DNA of 64,000 nucleotides from Daucus carota subsp. sativus (lineage: Eukaryota; Streptophyta; Magnoliopsida; Apiales; Apiaceae), in assembly GCF_001625215.2 (NCBI RefSeq), contig NC_030383.2:3360779-3424778 (forward strand), given 5' to 3'. Below are positions 1 through 12,648 of this stretch, piece after piece; position 1 is the first letter of the stretch; every line of letters begins with the position of its first letter. A model generated the notes under the pieces. The model did not search any database, was not told the origin of the DNA, and saw nothing but the letters and a program-made list of their open reading frames with translations. The position numbers were made by a program, and so were the translations under genes.

Positions 1-2324
1 CTGTTATCTCTGGCTCTTGGAAGACCGAATTTCTCATAGTTTATGAGCTGTTGTGGGAAAAAGCTTAAGTGCAGAGCTAAAATAGAAAGTGTTGTGATAT
101 AGGGAAGTAAGGCCTTTTATACATGAGGCTTTTATACATGAGGGAAAGGGATATCTACGGTTTGCATTGGGTGGATGCTGTGTGAAACCTTCAAGGTGAA
201 GAGATGAGGATAGTCGAGCTTTAGTTAGAAGTATTCCACAAGAGGGGTGAACGACTGAAACTGGAGTCTTAGTTTGCAATGACACCTGGAGGACAGGCAA
301 GTAAGGATGCTAGCTGAATTTAGTGTTTAACTCTAACAATAAGAGAAAGTCATGATATTATTAATCTAAGGGTATTGATCTTACTATTTATTACCATCTT
401 ATTATAGGTAGTAGTGTATTACTTCAGTATTGCCTGCTATCTCTATTTGATGCTATTTAAAGAAAATTATATATGAGACTCTGTGTCACATAATTGCACA
501 AAACTGATTGTGATGTATAATTACACAGGATAAAACTCGGGATATGGAAATAATCTTAACACTTCCTTTTCTAGTTCCGCACATGAGTTTTTATCCACAA
601 CACAGCTCATAATTTGGTCTTTCAAGAGCTTGAGTTAGCAGGAAGACTTGGTGATGCTTGGAATCAACTGCCAGTGCCAGTAATTGTTCTTATGCCTATC
701 ATGCTTTTTATGGAATGCTTTCACATGACTGCCGTGATATTATCTGACGTATTGCTCATACCATTTATCTGGTCATAACTAATCAAATAAAAGAATAAAA
801 TTTTAAATAAATACATCCAACTAGAACCTTTTTTGAAAACCGAGTAATAAATTTAATTTAACATATACAAATGTAGAATATATGCGATTATATTGTATAT
901 ATGAACTATGAAGTGTAATAACTTGTACAATATTTTTCTATGAATGTATCAAGCTCTTGTTTACTTTTTGTATTGTAACGAATAGAATCTTCATGGTTTC
1001 CCAAAATTATAAAACACACCTTGCTAGGATCAAATATGCAAACCGTAATCGGTAAAAATTCAGATATAATAACAACATTATGTTATTCGAGTTAATTATT
1101 TATTTACTTTTATTGCGATTAGTTTATCCTTTCTGATATTTACTTTGTCCATCGGGATGGTGTACTGGCTTTAATCATGTAGGTTGTAGTTATACAAAGG
1201 GAAAATTTATAATACTGGAGGCTTATTATTTTATTCTTCTCTGTCACAACCTAATACCTAAGATGAACAAGACATTTTTAATGTAACAGCTACCATTTTT
1301 TTTTTCTAAATTAAAATTTATTTTACATTTATGAGATAACAGATACCATTTCTGTATATAGAACCGAAGTTTCAGTTACTTTTTATTTGCACTTCTTATA
1401 TCTTTCATTGTTTCTTTTACTTTTTTTTGAAGAAGAAACTGAAAATTATTTTCACTTTAATTCAATTACTTTATTTTTAATTCGTTGATACCTGGGGGGG
1501 ATATTATAAGCTGGTGTACAACCATATCTGCATGTGCTAACTATTACTAAGTGCAAATTACCCATTAGACATATTTAGCAAAGATAAACATTTACACAGT
1601 ACACAGGGAATAAGTAGGAATTTGATGATGCATGAATTTTTAGTCTAAGCACAAACAAAATACTTGCTTAATTTTGCTCTTTTTGTAATGTAATTTCATT
1701 ACAGAAGGGCCTTTATGGGTCCCAAAGATCCCATAATTGTTCACTTATAAAGATTCTGATTTATAACTCAATTCATAAAGTGTAGGTCCTTGCTTCTTTT
1801 TGTCTTCTTGATTCCTTGGAGAATGCCATGTTCCTCCACCGCTCTAAGACAACATTGTTGAAATCATAGAAGCCAAAAATTTAAAAAAATAAATTTTGAA
1901 TATGAAGCTGGGAGCATCCTTCTCATATCCCAAGGTATTTTTTGAGTTACTGCTACCCAAGTGTTTTAGGAAATTAAGTTTAATAAGGGGAATATCTCAA
2001 TTTTTCTTGGTTGTAACTCATACACTGTTTGATCAGGATGAGAATATTTATGCTGCAAGCTGCAAGACGTGTACAAAATGTTTTATTAAAATGATCACAT
2101 ATGCTTTTGCAAACTTGGGTTTGTGGTCACCTTTGTCTCGAATATGCAGTGAATACATATGAAGTAAGCCAGAGGAGCACAATGGCATATTATCAGGACA
2201 AGTGGATGATATTGATTGTGAAGTGTGTATATTGTTAACGGTGTCTACAGGAAGATATGCTAGTCATCTAAAAATATAAATTTGTATAGGACTGGGCAAG
2301 GAAATTCCCATTTTTCGAGATGAT
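1..2324. other. AT-rich intergenic DNA, no supported gene
   Basis: No open frame here looks like a known family, and the short open frames (about 88 codons on either strand) have the composition of chance frames. A gene ending just before the window cannot be excluded: frame 1 is open from base 1 to a TAG at 37-39, too short to judge. Confidence 0.5.
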
Positions 2325-2505
2325 ATAGTTGAATAGCCTCTCTTCAAGGAGTGGACTTCAGCAATTCGATCAACAAATGAAATCAGGATATGAACTCCAG
2401 GACTGAGGTTCTCACCTATATTTCAAAAATGTTCGATCACCAAGTCTCTCTTTACTGGCCCTACAAAAACCCTCCGGTTTATTGGGGGTTCAATTTCACA
2501 ACTAA
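2325..2505 (-). pseudogene. Inverted, degenerate copy of stomatin-like exon 2
   Basis: Read on the minus strand, this stretch follows exon 2 of the intact stomatin-like gene at 8378-8621 for most of its length. Shared landmarks include the part encoding [13 protein letters not shown] (about 2370-2400) and the part encoding the PPMNWG start (about 2475-2500). There are many substitutions, small indels and stops, so it cannot be coding. Its orientation is opposite to the nearby copies of exons 3 and 5, so the pseudogene was rearranged after duplication. Confidence 0.7.
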
Positions 2506-2601
2506 TACGTAATACATAACTGGATCAGCTGGCTATTAATAAGGATAATATCCAGCATTTCCATGGATGGAGTTGTCTTAGTTAAGGTATAGTCATGTCT
2601 T

Positions 2602-2750
2602 CATCTTGCCATTGAGACTAAGATCGGACTGTTTATGCTCAGTGGTTTTATACATCTTGCCCTTGAGACTAAGATTGCACTGTTTCTGCGTGGTTTTATA
2701 CATCTTGCCTTTGAGACTAAGATCGCACTGTTTCTGCTTGGTGGTTTTTA
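2602..2750. repeat. About 50-bp minisatellite, three units
   Basis: Three head-to-tail units start at 2602, 2653 and 2701. Each begins with catcttgcc and carries ttgagactaagat, and they differ at only a few positions and by 2-3 bp in length. The array separates the inverted exon-2 copy from the direct exon-3 copy of the stomatin-like pseudogene. An open frame running through it reflects the repeat and not a gene. Confidence 0.85.
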
Positions 2751-2769
2751 AAAATTTACGTTTATACTT

Positions 2770-2943
2770 GCAGATCGTGGATCTGAAATTGGCTTCTTTT
2801 TTTTTTTTGTCAGGATGAAATTGGCTTGTTATTGAGTGGAAAATCTGCCAATGTGTGAGAAATTCAACTTGCTAAGGGCTTGGGCTTGATAATGTCGAAT
2901 GAATCTTTTAAGGAACAAATACCTTCTACTTTAAGATAGTGGT
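2770..2943 (+). pseudogene. Degenerate copy of stomatin-like exon 3
   Basis: From the splice-acceptor-like cag at about 2772 the sequence tracks exon 3 of the intact gene (8707-8856). The GTGGAxCxGAAATTGGCTTCTT start and the segment encoding the SFEE region before the donor are recognisable. It is broken by a poly-T expansion after the first 25 bases, by indels and by in-frame stops. It is a dead fragment in the same orientation as the functional gene 5 kb downstream. Confidence 0.75.
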
Positions 2944-3644
2944 CAGTTTTTATATTTCTATCCGTTTGTTTATGATTTGCTGTCAATTCATTTTTCATGC
3001 ATGGTCATAATATTCTCTTTATTAATAATTGTAAAAGTATTGAGTTGCTTAAACTGCCCAGTAAGTTATGTTTCATTTCAAAGCGTAGTGGCACAATTAA
3101 TTCTGAATTAAAAAAAAAAGTGTATGGATGATTTAAAGTAGCTTTCCTTCAAATATTATGACGATGTTGTAGCATACTCCTATATAAAGTTCATTCAGAA
3201 TAAAATTTTGAATACTTGAAGTATCAAGTTGAATAATGTCAAAGAAAGGTGAAGGGACAAACATATTAATTTATCACTAAAATGTTGACAAACATGATTA
3301 ACAACGGATTCTTACTGAGTTTTGTGTACCATTTTGAGATTTATTGCACTGTGGACTTTTGTTTGAGGCCGTAGCTGACTTTTGCTTTGTAGCTTGTTCA
3401 TCTCAAATTGAAAAAGCGACAGACAGAGTTTACGATCATTATGGCTGTCATAATCATGTAGCGGTTAACTGCATAGAACTGAGTGTGTTACCTTTTTCAT
3501 GCTTTTGTGTTTTTAGCAACAGATTTAGGTTCACAATCATATTAGTTCACTTCACGGACCGAGTGTGCTTGATGCTACTTGATTGATAGCTATTTTTTCT
3601 TCTTCTTCTGTGCTAAATTGAAAGCCCCCAGTTTATTCAATTTT

Positions 3645-3735
3645 TTTTAGAGGATTAGCTCATCTGCCTGGAGTGAAGGCAGCTATGAAAATGCATGCAG
3701 AAGCCGAGCACAAAAGGACAGCTCTAATTTAGCAG
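3645..3735 (+). pseudogene. Degenerate copy of stomatin-like exon 5
   Basis: This matches exon 5 of the intact gene (10565-10657), including the polypyrimidine/acceptor and the stretch encoding GVKAAM..QAEAE.KRAL. It differs by scattered substitutions, and a TAG interrupts the end. Together with the pieces at 2325-2505 and 2770-2943 it is the third exon remnant of one ancient copy. Exon 4 is not visible between them. Confidence 0.75.
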
Positions 3736-4980
3736 TCGTATGTATTTTTCTTCTACTCTTATTAAACTTCTCCATACTTCATCTGATATGCTCATACTAG
3801 TTATCTATGCTCATACCTAGTAAACTGTCATTATTTTTGAAAAGTTAAGGCCATGGTATAATATCACTCCATGTTTAACACCTTTAGGACTTAGGAGGGA
3901 TGTATGTGGCTTTCCCTGATTTCTGCTGATCTGTATTTGTATTTTTTTATGTACAGAGATGTCACGTCAGCTCGTCAAGGACAAAGATAAACTAGAGATT
4001 TCTTAATGGTATATGCATGGGCGAGAAGCAGGCTATGATGGAAGCAACTGTCGGTTTCCGCCCATATTGCTAGTCTTTAGTTAGCTATATATTTCACACC
4101 TGAAGATTGCTTATTCTGCCTGGGTAGATGAACAGTTGGGTTTCATGTTTTCATTCTGAACCTCGAGTACCAGTTTTTCGCTTTATATTATTGTGGTGGT
4201 ACTTCTATGTTATATGCTTCATTTTTCCAGTTGGATCAAAATTAGATTGGTTTTGGCTTTATATTATACTGGTGGTACTTTCATGCTATATGCTTGGAAT
4301 TATATTATAGTGGGGGTACTTACATGCTTCTTCATGTTTTCAGTAAGTTGGCTCATTAGTATTTCATTTTCAATAAGCCGAATATACATGTATATTATGT
4401 TGGCCAACATTCAAGAGAAGGACTCCTTATATGGAGTTACATAGTGCGCGACTATAAATCATCAATTTTATTATAAATTATGTTATAGAATACATATAAA
4501 ACGTGATTCTAATATGAAATACTATAAAATAAATCTATTTTAAGTAATTTAACACTTAAAATTTGATTAAAAAAAGTATATTTTCGAAACTGATTCTACA
4601 ATAGAATAATTCTGGATGATTATTATTCTGTTATAGAATCATATTGAGATATTGCATAATTTTAGATGATATTTGGAATAAAAAAAATTGTATAACTTTG
4701 TTTTCGGTTTAATAATCAAAATTTACAATTATATTTCATAAAAGATACAATAGAATTTATATTATGTATATATTTATGATAGTGTGTTACGTAACTCCAT
4801 ATAAGAGGATATGCTATGAAGTGCTACCCAATTTATGTTAATGCAAACTAAACATGTACTGTACTGTAGAACAATATATTTTGTAATATTATGTTCGTTT
4901 AATATGTATAATTTTCAAAAATTTCATTAATATGATGATTTATGTATACAAAATATCATTATTCGTAAAACATGAAACGT
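3736..4980. other. AT-rich intergenic DNA
   Basis: No gene is visible. The segment around 4190-4330 contains a degenerate direct repeat of a ggtggtactt...atgctatatgctt pattern. The edges of the block at about 4425-4445 (ccttatatggagttac) and 4790-4803 (gtaactccatataag) are inverted copies of each other, suggesting a short AT-rich fold-back transposon of about 375 bp. Confidence 0.45.
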
Positions 4981-5155
4981 TTAGTTCATCATTAATGTTC
5001 CGATTAATAAAAGGCAGAATTTTAAATTTTGTGTTGGTGTCTAGTTCATCATTAATGATCCGATTAATAAAAAGCAGAATTTTAAATTTTGTGTTGGTGT
5101 CTAGTTCATTATTAATGATCATGAAAAGCAGAATTTCAAATTTTGTGTTGGTATA
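4981..5155. repeat. 60-bp minisatellite, three units
   Basis: Units begin at 4981, 5041 and 5101. The first two are nearly identical 60-mers containing agttcatcattaatg and gcagaattttaaattttgtg; the third carries a short deletion. The open frames seen on both strands through this stretch are by-products of the repeat, because 60 is a multiple of three and no stop happens to be present. Confidence 0.9.
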
Positions 5156-5573
5156 TGGATTTACAATTTTATAATATGGAAAATCTTGTGAGTTCGTTAA
5201 TAAAAACTGGATCAAATTTGTATCTTGATGGTTAACAAGATAAGCTTATTCACATATTTTTGTTCTCCCGAATATTTTACTTTTCCACATAAAAAGCGTC
5301 AAGTTGGTCAAAATATTTATATCCATATTATATATTTATTATTATAAATTATAAATAAGAATATTAACCAAAAAATCTTGTTACACGTTTTTTAAATTGA
5401 ACATGAATTTCTAGACGCCTGCGAAGTTGTCTGTATAAATACATTTCTTAAGCGGTAGAGAATAAATTAAACAAATTTTAGGAGACTCTTCCAACGGAGT
5501 AAAAACATCTTGTCTACGTTGGATTCGACCTCTTAACCTCCATTAAAAACGAGAAATTGCGATATAAATAATA

Positions 5574-6711
5574 CTTCCTCCTTCTGTGTCTTTTTTGACT
5601 TTTGTTTAGTCAAATTGAAATACTTTGACTGAAATTTATATGTATTATATAATTGAAAAAGAAATAAAAAAATATTATCGAACTATTTTAATACATATAA
5701 TTTTTATTTTCTTTTTGACGAAAATGGAGCTATATTAGAACGGGCAATCAGCCAAAATATAGTTCATCACATCAATAGGAACAGACCTCCTATCAAAACT
5801 ACGATTCGAATATAAATATGATGCTCTATCTAGCTGGTGAGCCACCATATTTGCAGACTGTCTAATGAAAAACAAAGCAACATTGCTTAATTGACTAAGA
5901 GGTCATTTGTTAAATCTGGACCCTTTTTTCTGAATGATTGAAATCTGAATGAACGAATAATCTGAATGGTGTATGAAAATTGTTGTTTGTTAATTTATTT
6001 TATCTGAATGACAAAAATCATGAATTTAATATATTTTTTGAAATCATATAAATTTAATTTATTAATTATTATATATAACATATATTATTTAATCTAAGTC
6101 ATTTTGTCCGGCTAAAATTCATTGCAGGTTCAATAATCACCATTTCTTTTGGTGTATAATTTATTATACTATACAATATAATATATACTTATTTTTTATT
6201 TTTTATATCAATTCGATAATAATTTAATGATTAAATTTTCAATCATCAAACTAAAAATTCTATAATTTTATAATTTTAAATGAAGATATAAATAATATTA
6301 TTAGTGAATACATGTAAGAAATAGTGATTAAAAAATTAAATACGATAATACATGATATGTGTCATAGTACTGCGCCTTGGGGTAATATACAGCGTCGTGT
6401 GATTTAAATGATTCTGGATGGTTTAGACAGATTTTTTTAGGTCAGTCGTCCAGAAGATTATGGAGTCGTCCAGCTGCATCATTCTATTATCAAACAGTCT
6501 GAATGGATGCAAAAGCACTCGTCCAGTTCAGTTGGCTTGGTTCACCCGTAAACAAATGACCCCTTGCTAAACCGACACTCCTGCGGCCAAAAGGTGATCT
6601 CATGGCCATACTGCTTCGAATTGCCTGCACTGTCACCAAACAATTGATCAAAAATTAGTCAATTCGACTCCTCAAAAAATAAAAGGGACATGTAAATTGA
6701 GACGGAAGGAG
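5574..6711. mobile_element. Stowaway-like MITE interrupted by another transposon
   Basis: The outer ends are inverted (cttcctccttctgtgtc at the left, gacggaaggag at the right) and flanked by TA on both sides, as in Stowaway/mariner MITEs. Such MITEs are normally 150-300 bp; this one is 1.1 kb because a second element sits inside it at about 5899-6563. No coding capacity is seen. Confidence 0.7.
5899..6563. mobile_element. Nested non-autonomous DNA transposon (about 665 bp)
   Basis: A 13-bp terminal inverted repeat with one mismatch (GAGGTCATTTGTT left, AACAAATGACCCC right) bounds it. The flanks carry an imperfect duplication, ttgactaa versus ttgctaa. Superfamily is uncertain; a hAT-like assignment would fit an 8-bp target duplication with one indel. 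It has no open frame of note and sits inside the larger Stowaway-like element, so it is the younger insertion. Confidence 0.6.
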
Positions 6712-7404
6712 TATAAAAATAATATATTTATTTAATCAAAGTTACATCTATATTATTTCACTTGTAAGTTAAAAAAGCAAATTCAATGCAAGATGCAAAA
6801 TAGCTATAGTTATTGTTATAATTTAGCACTAAAAAGTGTTTTTATTGCTAAAATAGAATTTCAACTCCAATGCTAGATGCATTCCAAATAATTCCAAATT
6901 TAAGTAACTTTAGTCCATCTCTCCTAAACTTTATCTAAAGTATACAAACCAATTATAGTTAGTTGATGATGTGGCATGGATGCATAAATGCATACTTGGT
7001 TTCAAATTTAGACCCAAAGATGCATATATGCATATTTGCATCCGAATATAGAATCTCATTGGAGTTGAGATATTTAGCATTTGATTTCAAATTATAGAGA
7101 TGGCAACACTTATAACATTGCATTGGACTTGCTCAATGTAAAAATTTATATTTTCTGGTAATGTAGTTAATAATTTTCTTCCACTTAGATATGATATAAA
7201 GCACATGAATATCCAAAACTCAGCAATAAATTCAAAATAATATACTAATATATACGTTTTAATATGTAAATAATATGAAAACATCCAAAAATTGTTTATC
7301 TGACTCGGTGTCCTAATCCAGTAAACCAAAGATTTGATAACAAAATGACTTGGAAAAGGGGTCAGCCATCATAAATAAAATTACAAGAGGTGAAGGTTGG
7401 GCGA

Positions 7405-7520
7405 GACTTGAGCGAGAGAGACAGAGAGAGAGATAGAGAGAGAATAGAATAGAATAACAAGGGTTTTTCATTTAGCAAAATCACTGTACTCAAAAACCCT
7501 CACAAAATCAAACAATAATC
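7405..7520 (+). promoter_or_regulatory. GA-rich 5' leader of the stomatin-like gene
   Basis: A purine-rich (GA)n stretch (about 7410-7445) followed by a gaatagaatagaataa run precedes the ATG at 7521. GA/CT microsatellites are common in plant 5' untranslated leaders. No convincing TATA box is seen directly upstream. Confidence 0.45.
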
Positions 7521-10500
7521 ATGAGTCAAGCACTCACCAGATCAATCTCTCGCAACTCCGCGAGATTTCTTTATTTCTCACCGGCGATTATTAATCAACC
7601 GCCGCTACAACAACGCATCTTCAACGCTTCACTTGCTCCTAATCTTCGCTCTTATGCTGCGCTCTTATCGTCTTCCCCGTTCTCCAGTTCCTCCGCTCGG
7701 AGCTTCCGCTCCGGCCGCGATCTCAAGTACATCCTCTATTTCAATCTCCTCTTACATATATATTGTATTTATCGATTCTGTTTCGCTTATCATTTTAATT
7801 GTGTATCTAATTGGTGTAGTTTTGGTGAGGAATGAAATTGAACTGGTGTATGTGATTTCGCGCGTGTTCAAGATTTTGCAAGTGTAGATGATGTAGTGAT
7901 TATCTGTAATTCTGGATTTGATTTGTTTAGTTTTTGATTAGATATGAAACTTTACTGTAATGTGTGTGCGTGGCTTGATATATGCTTATTTGGATACTAG
8001 AGCAGAGGGACATTCTTGCTAATCCTATACTATTTCATCTGTTTTATGCAGTCTGATTGTGCTGATTTATGAAACTAAATCATAATATATGTTATAAATG
8101 TTTTAATCATAGATGCAGTAGTGGTTTTTTTAAAAAATAATAAATTTAAATTGTGTTTATTTTCAATATTACTGATATGTAAATCTCTATAGTTTGTACT
8201 TTGTAGTTTGGTAAGCCTTCTAATAGAACTACAGAAATGTTTGTGCATTTTAACTATTAAGTGGTACTGTGATTGTGGATACCATATTTTGTGAACTAAT
8301 AGAAGTTTACTTGTTACCGCAGTACCATTAAATTATGAACTTTTGGTGTAGTCTTTGATTTGTGTATAATATGTTAGTTATGACATTGAACCACCGATGA
8401 ACTGGGGGCTTCGTATTGTGCCGGAGAAGAGAGCCTATGTCATTGAGCGATTTGGGAAATACGTGAAGACCCTTACTCCTGGAATTCACCTACTGATTCC
8501 ATTTGTTGATCGAATTGCTTACGCGCATTCGTTGAAGGAAGAGGCTATTCAGATTCCAGATCAGACTGCTATTACCAAGGATAATGTCAGCATCTCCATT
8601 GACGGGGTTCTCTATGTTAAGGTATGATATCTATTTCTTTGAATTTGAATACTTGGATAAAAATATTTTTGTTAACCGGTTTCAGAATATAACTAAATAC
8701 TTGCAGATTGTGGACCCGAAATTGGCTTCTTATGGGGTGGAAAATCCTTTGTATGCAGTTATTCAACTCGCACAGACAACTATGCGTAGTGAGATTGGTA
8801 AAATAACGCTGGACAAATCTTTTGAGGAACGAGACACCCTCAATGTGAAGATAGTGGTGAGTTTTCGTAATCCTCGTCTATATCTGTGGTTTTGCTGACA
8901 CGTTTCATTTCATGAATTTTCATCTTCACATTAATTTTAGCTGTAAAAATTATTCAGTTGCAACAAACTGCACGGTACAATATATTCTGTTGAAAGTATG
9001 TTGTGGTATAAATAATTATGAAGTTTGATATGCATAAGACTAGGTGTGTACGTGTCACTTAAAATATATGGCTTACCTTTAAAAAATTAGTGCCAAGGGT
9101 ATTGTCTAGTAGATTTAAATTGGCTATAATTGAACATGTGATTGTTGTTATAGAATACTCCTCTGTAAAGTGCACTGGAATGATTGATTTTGTAGTTGGT
9201 ACTAGATTTCACAATTATATAACATATCGGGGAATTAAAGAATGACTTGAAAGAACAACGTAATGGAATGGATGGGTGGTTTCTTATATATATATTAGGA
9301 GTCGGATAGAGTGTAGACCAAAGTGTCACTAATTTATTACTGTTAAAAAGTTAGTTTAGACATTATTTCAGTTGGAATACTCATTGAGCTGCATATGCCA
9401 CATGAAGATCTATTGCAGCTTGTCAGCTTCTGTTTTGGTTTTTTCTTCTGTAATATGTCATGAAAGAACTTGATTTCTTAACTGCACTTTTTAACTGATA
9501 TGGCGTTATAAATTATGTGGAGTTCATGCATAGAAATGTATTATAGTGTTGTGATGACTGCAAGTTCAGGGTATAGGCATATAGCTCTTGTTATAACTTT
9601 TGAAACACTAGTTTAACAACTATATTGGAATTTTGAAGCGTTGATGTTGGATTATTGGAACATGGAGATAGTAAACATAGGTATTACAGATTTATTGTAG
9701 TGGTAGAGTAAGCAGATTTTCCTATTTGAAGATTGTCATAATTTTAATTACTAGATTTTTTTGACAGAAAAATGTATCGTGGGATAAATAGTTATAGAGT
9801 CCAAATACTTAAAACCTCATCTAGTTTGTTGTAGTTCATAATAAAATGTCTCCCAGATTTTGCCTAGTTTATGCTTAAACATTTGAAATTTTTGGTTTTG
9901 TTTTTCACTTGATCAATAGAATAAAATGTAAAGTGTTCTTAGTTTTAAGACGTGAAGATCTATACCGTGATTCGCAAAAGAAGATCATTGGCATTTAATT
10001 TGACCAATAAGTGTAATGTGTAATGAATCTTGGTACCAATTAAGATGCGCTGAGCATTAAGCGCCAGAACTTTGGTTATCTATTCCAATTCTATACCTCT
10101 CCAGTGGTAGGAGCACACTTGTCACTGTTGGGCTACTTAATTATCTGACTTCTCATTTTTTTTAAGTAGGCTCATACTCATATATGTATTCACACTTTTT
10201 CAAACATTCACATTATATATGAAGAACCTAAATCATGTTTTCATACATGTGACATATAAAAACTAGCTTCACATATGAGATAATACAAATGTTCATATTC
10301 TAATTTTACACATGTTTTTGTGATTTCAGCATTCACTGCAAATTACTTATTTTTTGGGGCTGTTGTCGTAGCATTATTATGAATGTGTAAAGTTTTGTAT
10401 GAAATTTATGTACTTTATTGATTACAGATGGCTATAAATGATGCTGCAAAAGACTGGGGCTTAAAATGCCTCCGTTATGAAATAAGTAAGTTTTTAGTTT

Positions 10501-12176
10501 TTGATTTGTGGAATGTACACCTAGGGTAAACGAGGTAATGAATAGTTTTATTTTATTTGTTTAGAGGATATTTCTCCTCCACGTGGAGTCAAGGCAGCTA
10601 TGGAGATGCAGGCAGAAGCTGAGCGTAAGAAGAGAGCTCTCGTTCTAGAGTCTGAAGGTAATTAATTTTTATTCTTCCTCTTAAAATTTCATATCTAATA
10701 TGTTAATAACCAGTACTTAAGTAAAAATGGGTAGATAGCGGTGAGGGTTGTGATCCCGAAGAGTATAATGCTCGATGATTACAAATTATTGTCTCAAATT
10801 AGCAATGTTTTGTTGTACAGAATTGTTCATGAAAAGTTAAGTCCGACTAAGTTAACTTCACTAAGGAGTAAAATGATATTTTTTTTAATCATTGTTGTAT
10901 CTTTGTAACATGTGAACACCATATGAAATATAATATGTTGATTTTGTCATGATTAATACTCGAAATAACATTAAAGGACAATCTTTTCCAGAGCATGTAT
11001 AAAGAAACAGAATATTCTAGTATTCCTTGAAGAAAATGTTGGGTTTGCTGCTTTCTGTTTTTGATGCAACAAAGTTATTATCTCTTACTAACACCTACAC
11101 TTGAGAGCCTGGTTGAGTAAGCCTTTAAAGGCATACTCTTCTTCCCATGGCTACATGTATCAAATATCTTGCCTTTGATATTTCTGGACTTTGTTATGTG
11201 TTTATGAACGCAGGAGAAAGGCAGGCGCACATCAATATAGCAGATGGGAAGAAGAGTTCGGTTATCCTTGCTTCTGAAGCTGCAAAGATGGACCAAGTTA
11301 ATCGAGCTCAAGGTGATTAATCTCATTATAAATGAAATTTTGATGTAATGTGGCCTGTGTTACAATGAGTGCTATATGTTTTAGTTATTCTCTTTACTGC
11401 ATCATGGCCTATTTTAAATGATAAAGCAAAATAAAATGAAGTAAACTTGATGTAATTGCTAGATTTTTTAGCTACCAAATCTCTTATATCTTTACTACAT
11501 TAATGATTTAGAATGGTAGTAACTGATCCAGTGGTTATATTATTTAATAGTTTCATTCACTGAAAATATTTCACAATTTATCAGGAGAAGCAGAAGCAAT
11601 ACTTGCTGTTGCACAAGCAACAAATCAAAGAATTGCTTTGGTTTCGCAAGCTCTTAAAAATCATGGAGGGGTGGAGGTAGGTTTATTGTTGTTCTAAAGT
11701 CATTAACTATAAAGGGTTGTTGGTTATAGATTTTGGACATAATTTGTGCATACACACTTAATATGTATATAAAATTTCAGGCGGCAACTTTGGGAATAGC
11801 CGAACAATATATTGATGCCTTCGCAAATCTGGCAAAGAAGGTAAAGCACATTTACCCTGCCTGTAGTATGTATTCTATGTTATACTTGTACCAATCTTAA
11901 TTTTGTCTGATAATCTTTTAGGGTAATACGTTGTTGCTTCCCACAAATGCTTCATCTCCTGCGAGCATGATAGCTGAAGCCCTAGGCATATACAAAAACC
12001 TAACCAGCAATAGCTCTGGGCCTGACCTTGCTGAGATCCCTGAAGACAAAAACATTACAGATAGACTCTTATCTGAAGATTCTGTTAAGGAGAATAAGAA
12101 ATCTGGCAAGCGCAGTATTCCAATTGATGCAGCCCAACCTGTTTTCTCTCTCCAGAGCCCTAAAAGACATGACTAG
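7521..12176 (+). CDS. Mitochondrial stomatin-like protein (SPFH/band 7 family)
   Basis: Nine exons: 7521-7726, 8378-8621, 8707-8856, 10428-10485, 10565-10657, 11214-11312, 11585-11676, 11781-11840, 11922-12176. All introns are GT-AG, the frame is continuous, and the product is 418 aa, close to the usual size of plant SLP1/SLP2. Residues 1-68 are rich in Arg/Ser and poor in acids, a likely mitochondrial presequence. The SPFH domain starts near residue 77 ([20 protein letters not shown]) and includes [12 protein letters not shown] and [10 protein letters not shown] long Ala/Glu/Arg-rich helix ([12 protein letters not shown] to QGEAEAI) follows. SPFH proteins oligomerise at the inner mitochondrial membrane and scaffold respiratory complexes and proteases; that role is inferred from the family. 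The start was chosen because it gives the presequence. Partial dead copies flank the gene at 2.3-3.7 kb and 14.9-15.7 kb. Confidence 0.93.
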
Positions 12177-12648
12177 AGTTGGTGCAGATCAAATTTATTG
12201 ACGAAATGTTTAAATGTGCCACTCGATTTTGTAGTGCTCAGTAATAGTTGCCCTCAGGTTGAAAGATTTCTATTAAATGGTTGTCCATTCGTTGAAAGAT
12301 GATTGCAGGAGAAGTAACGTTCTGATTCTGTATGTGTTGTCATCTGCATTTGGTTAACAACATTGGTTGTGAATCTGGCTAGTATATTTTATAATTGAGA
12401 ACAGCCGATGATTATGGCAAAAAAATGATTGGCATCGGCTATGGAACTGTTTGTTATGATCATGTTAGTGTCTACATTTTGACTTTTATTTTGGTTGTTT
12501 TTGATGTATAGTCTTTAACTCTTTATCCAATGTTTGCCCCCTAGATCCCATCAATAATTATGGACGTGAAAATCTTAACATGCACCATATTATTATACGA
12601 AATCAAAATCAAATAAGAGTAAAAGTTCAAAAATTAAATAAATTGTAC

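Noticed and set aside
34-300. Minus-strand open frame of 88 codons at the window edge
   Set aside because: No recognisable domain, no promoter or splice context, and composition like surrounding non-coding DNA.
4932-5215. Opposing open frames through 4.9-5.2 kb
   Set aside because: Produced by a 60-bp minisatellite whose length is a multiple of three.
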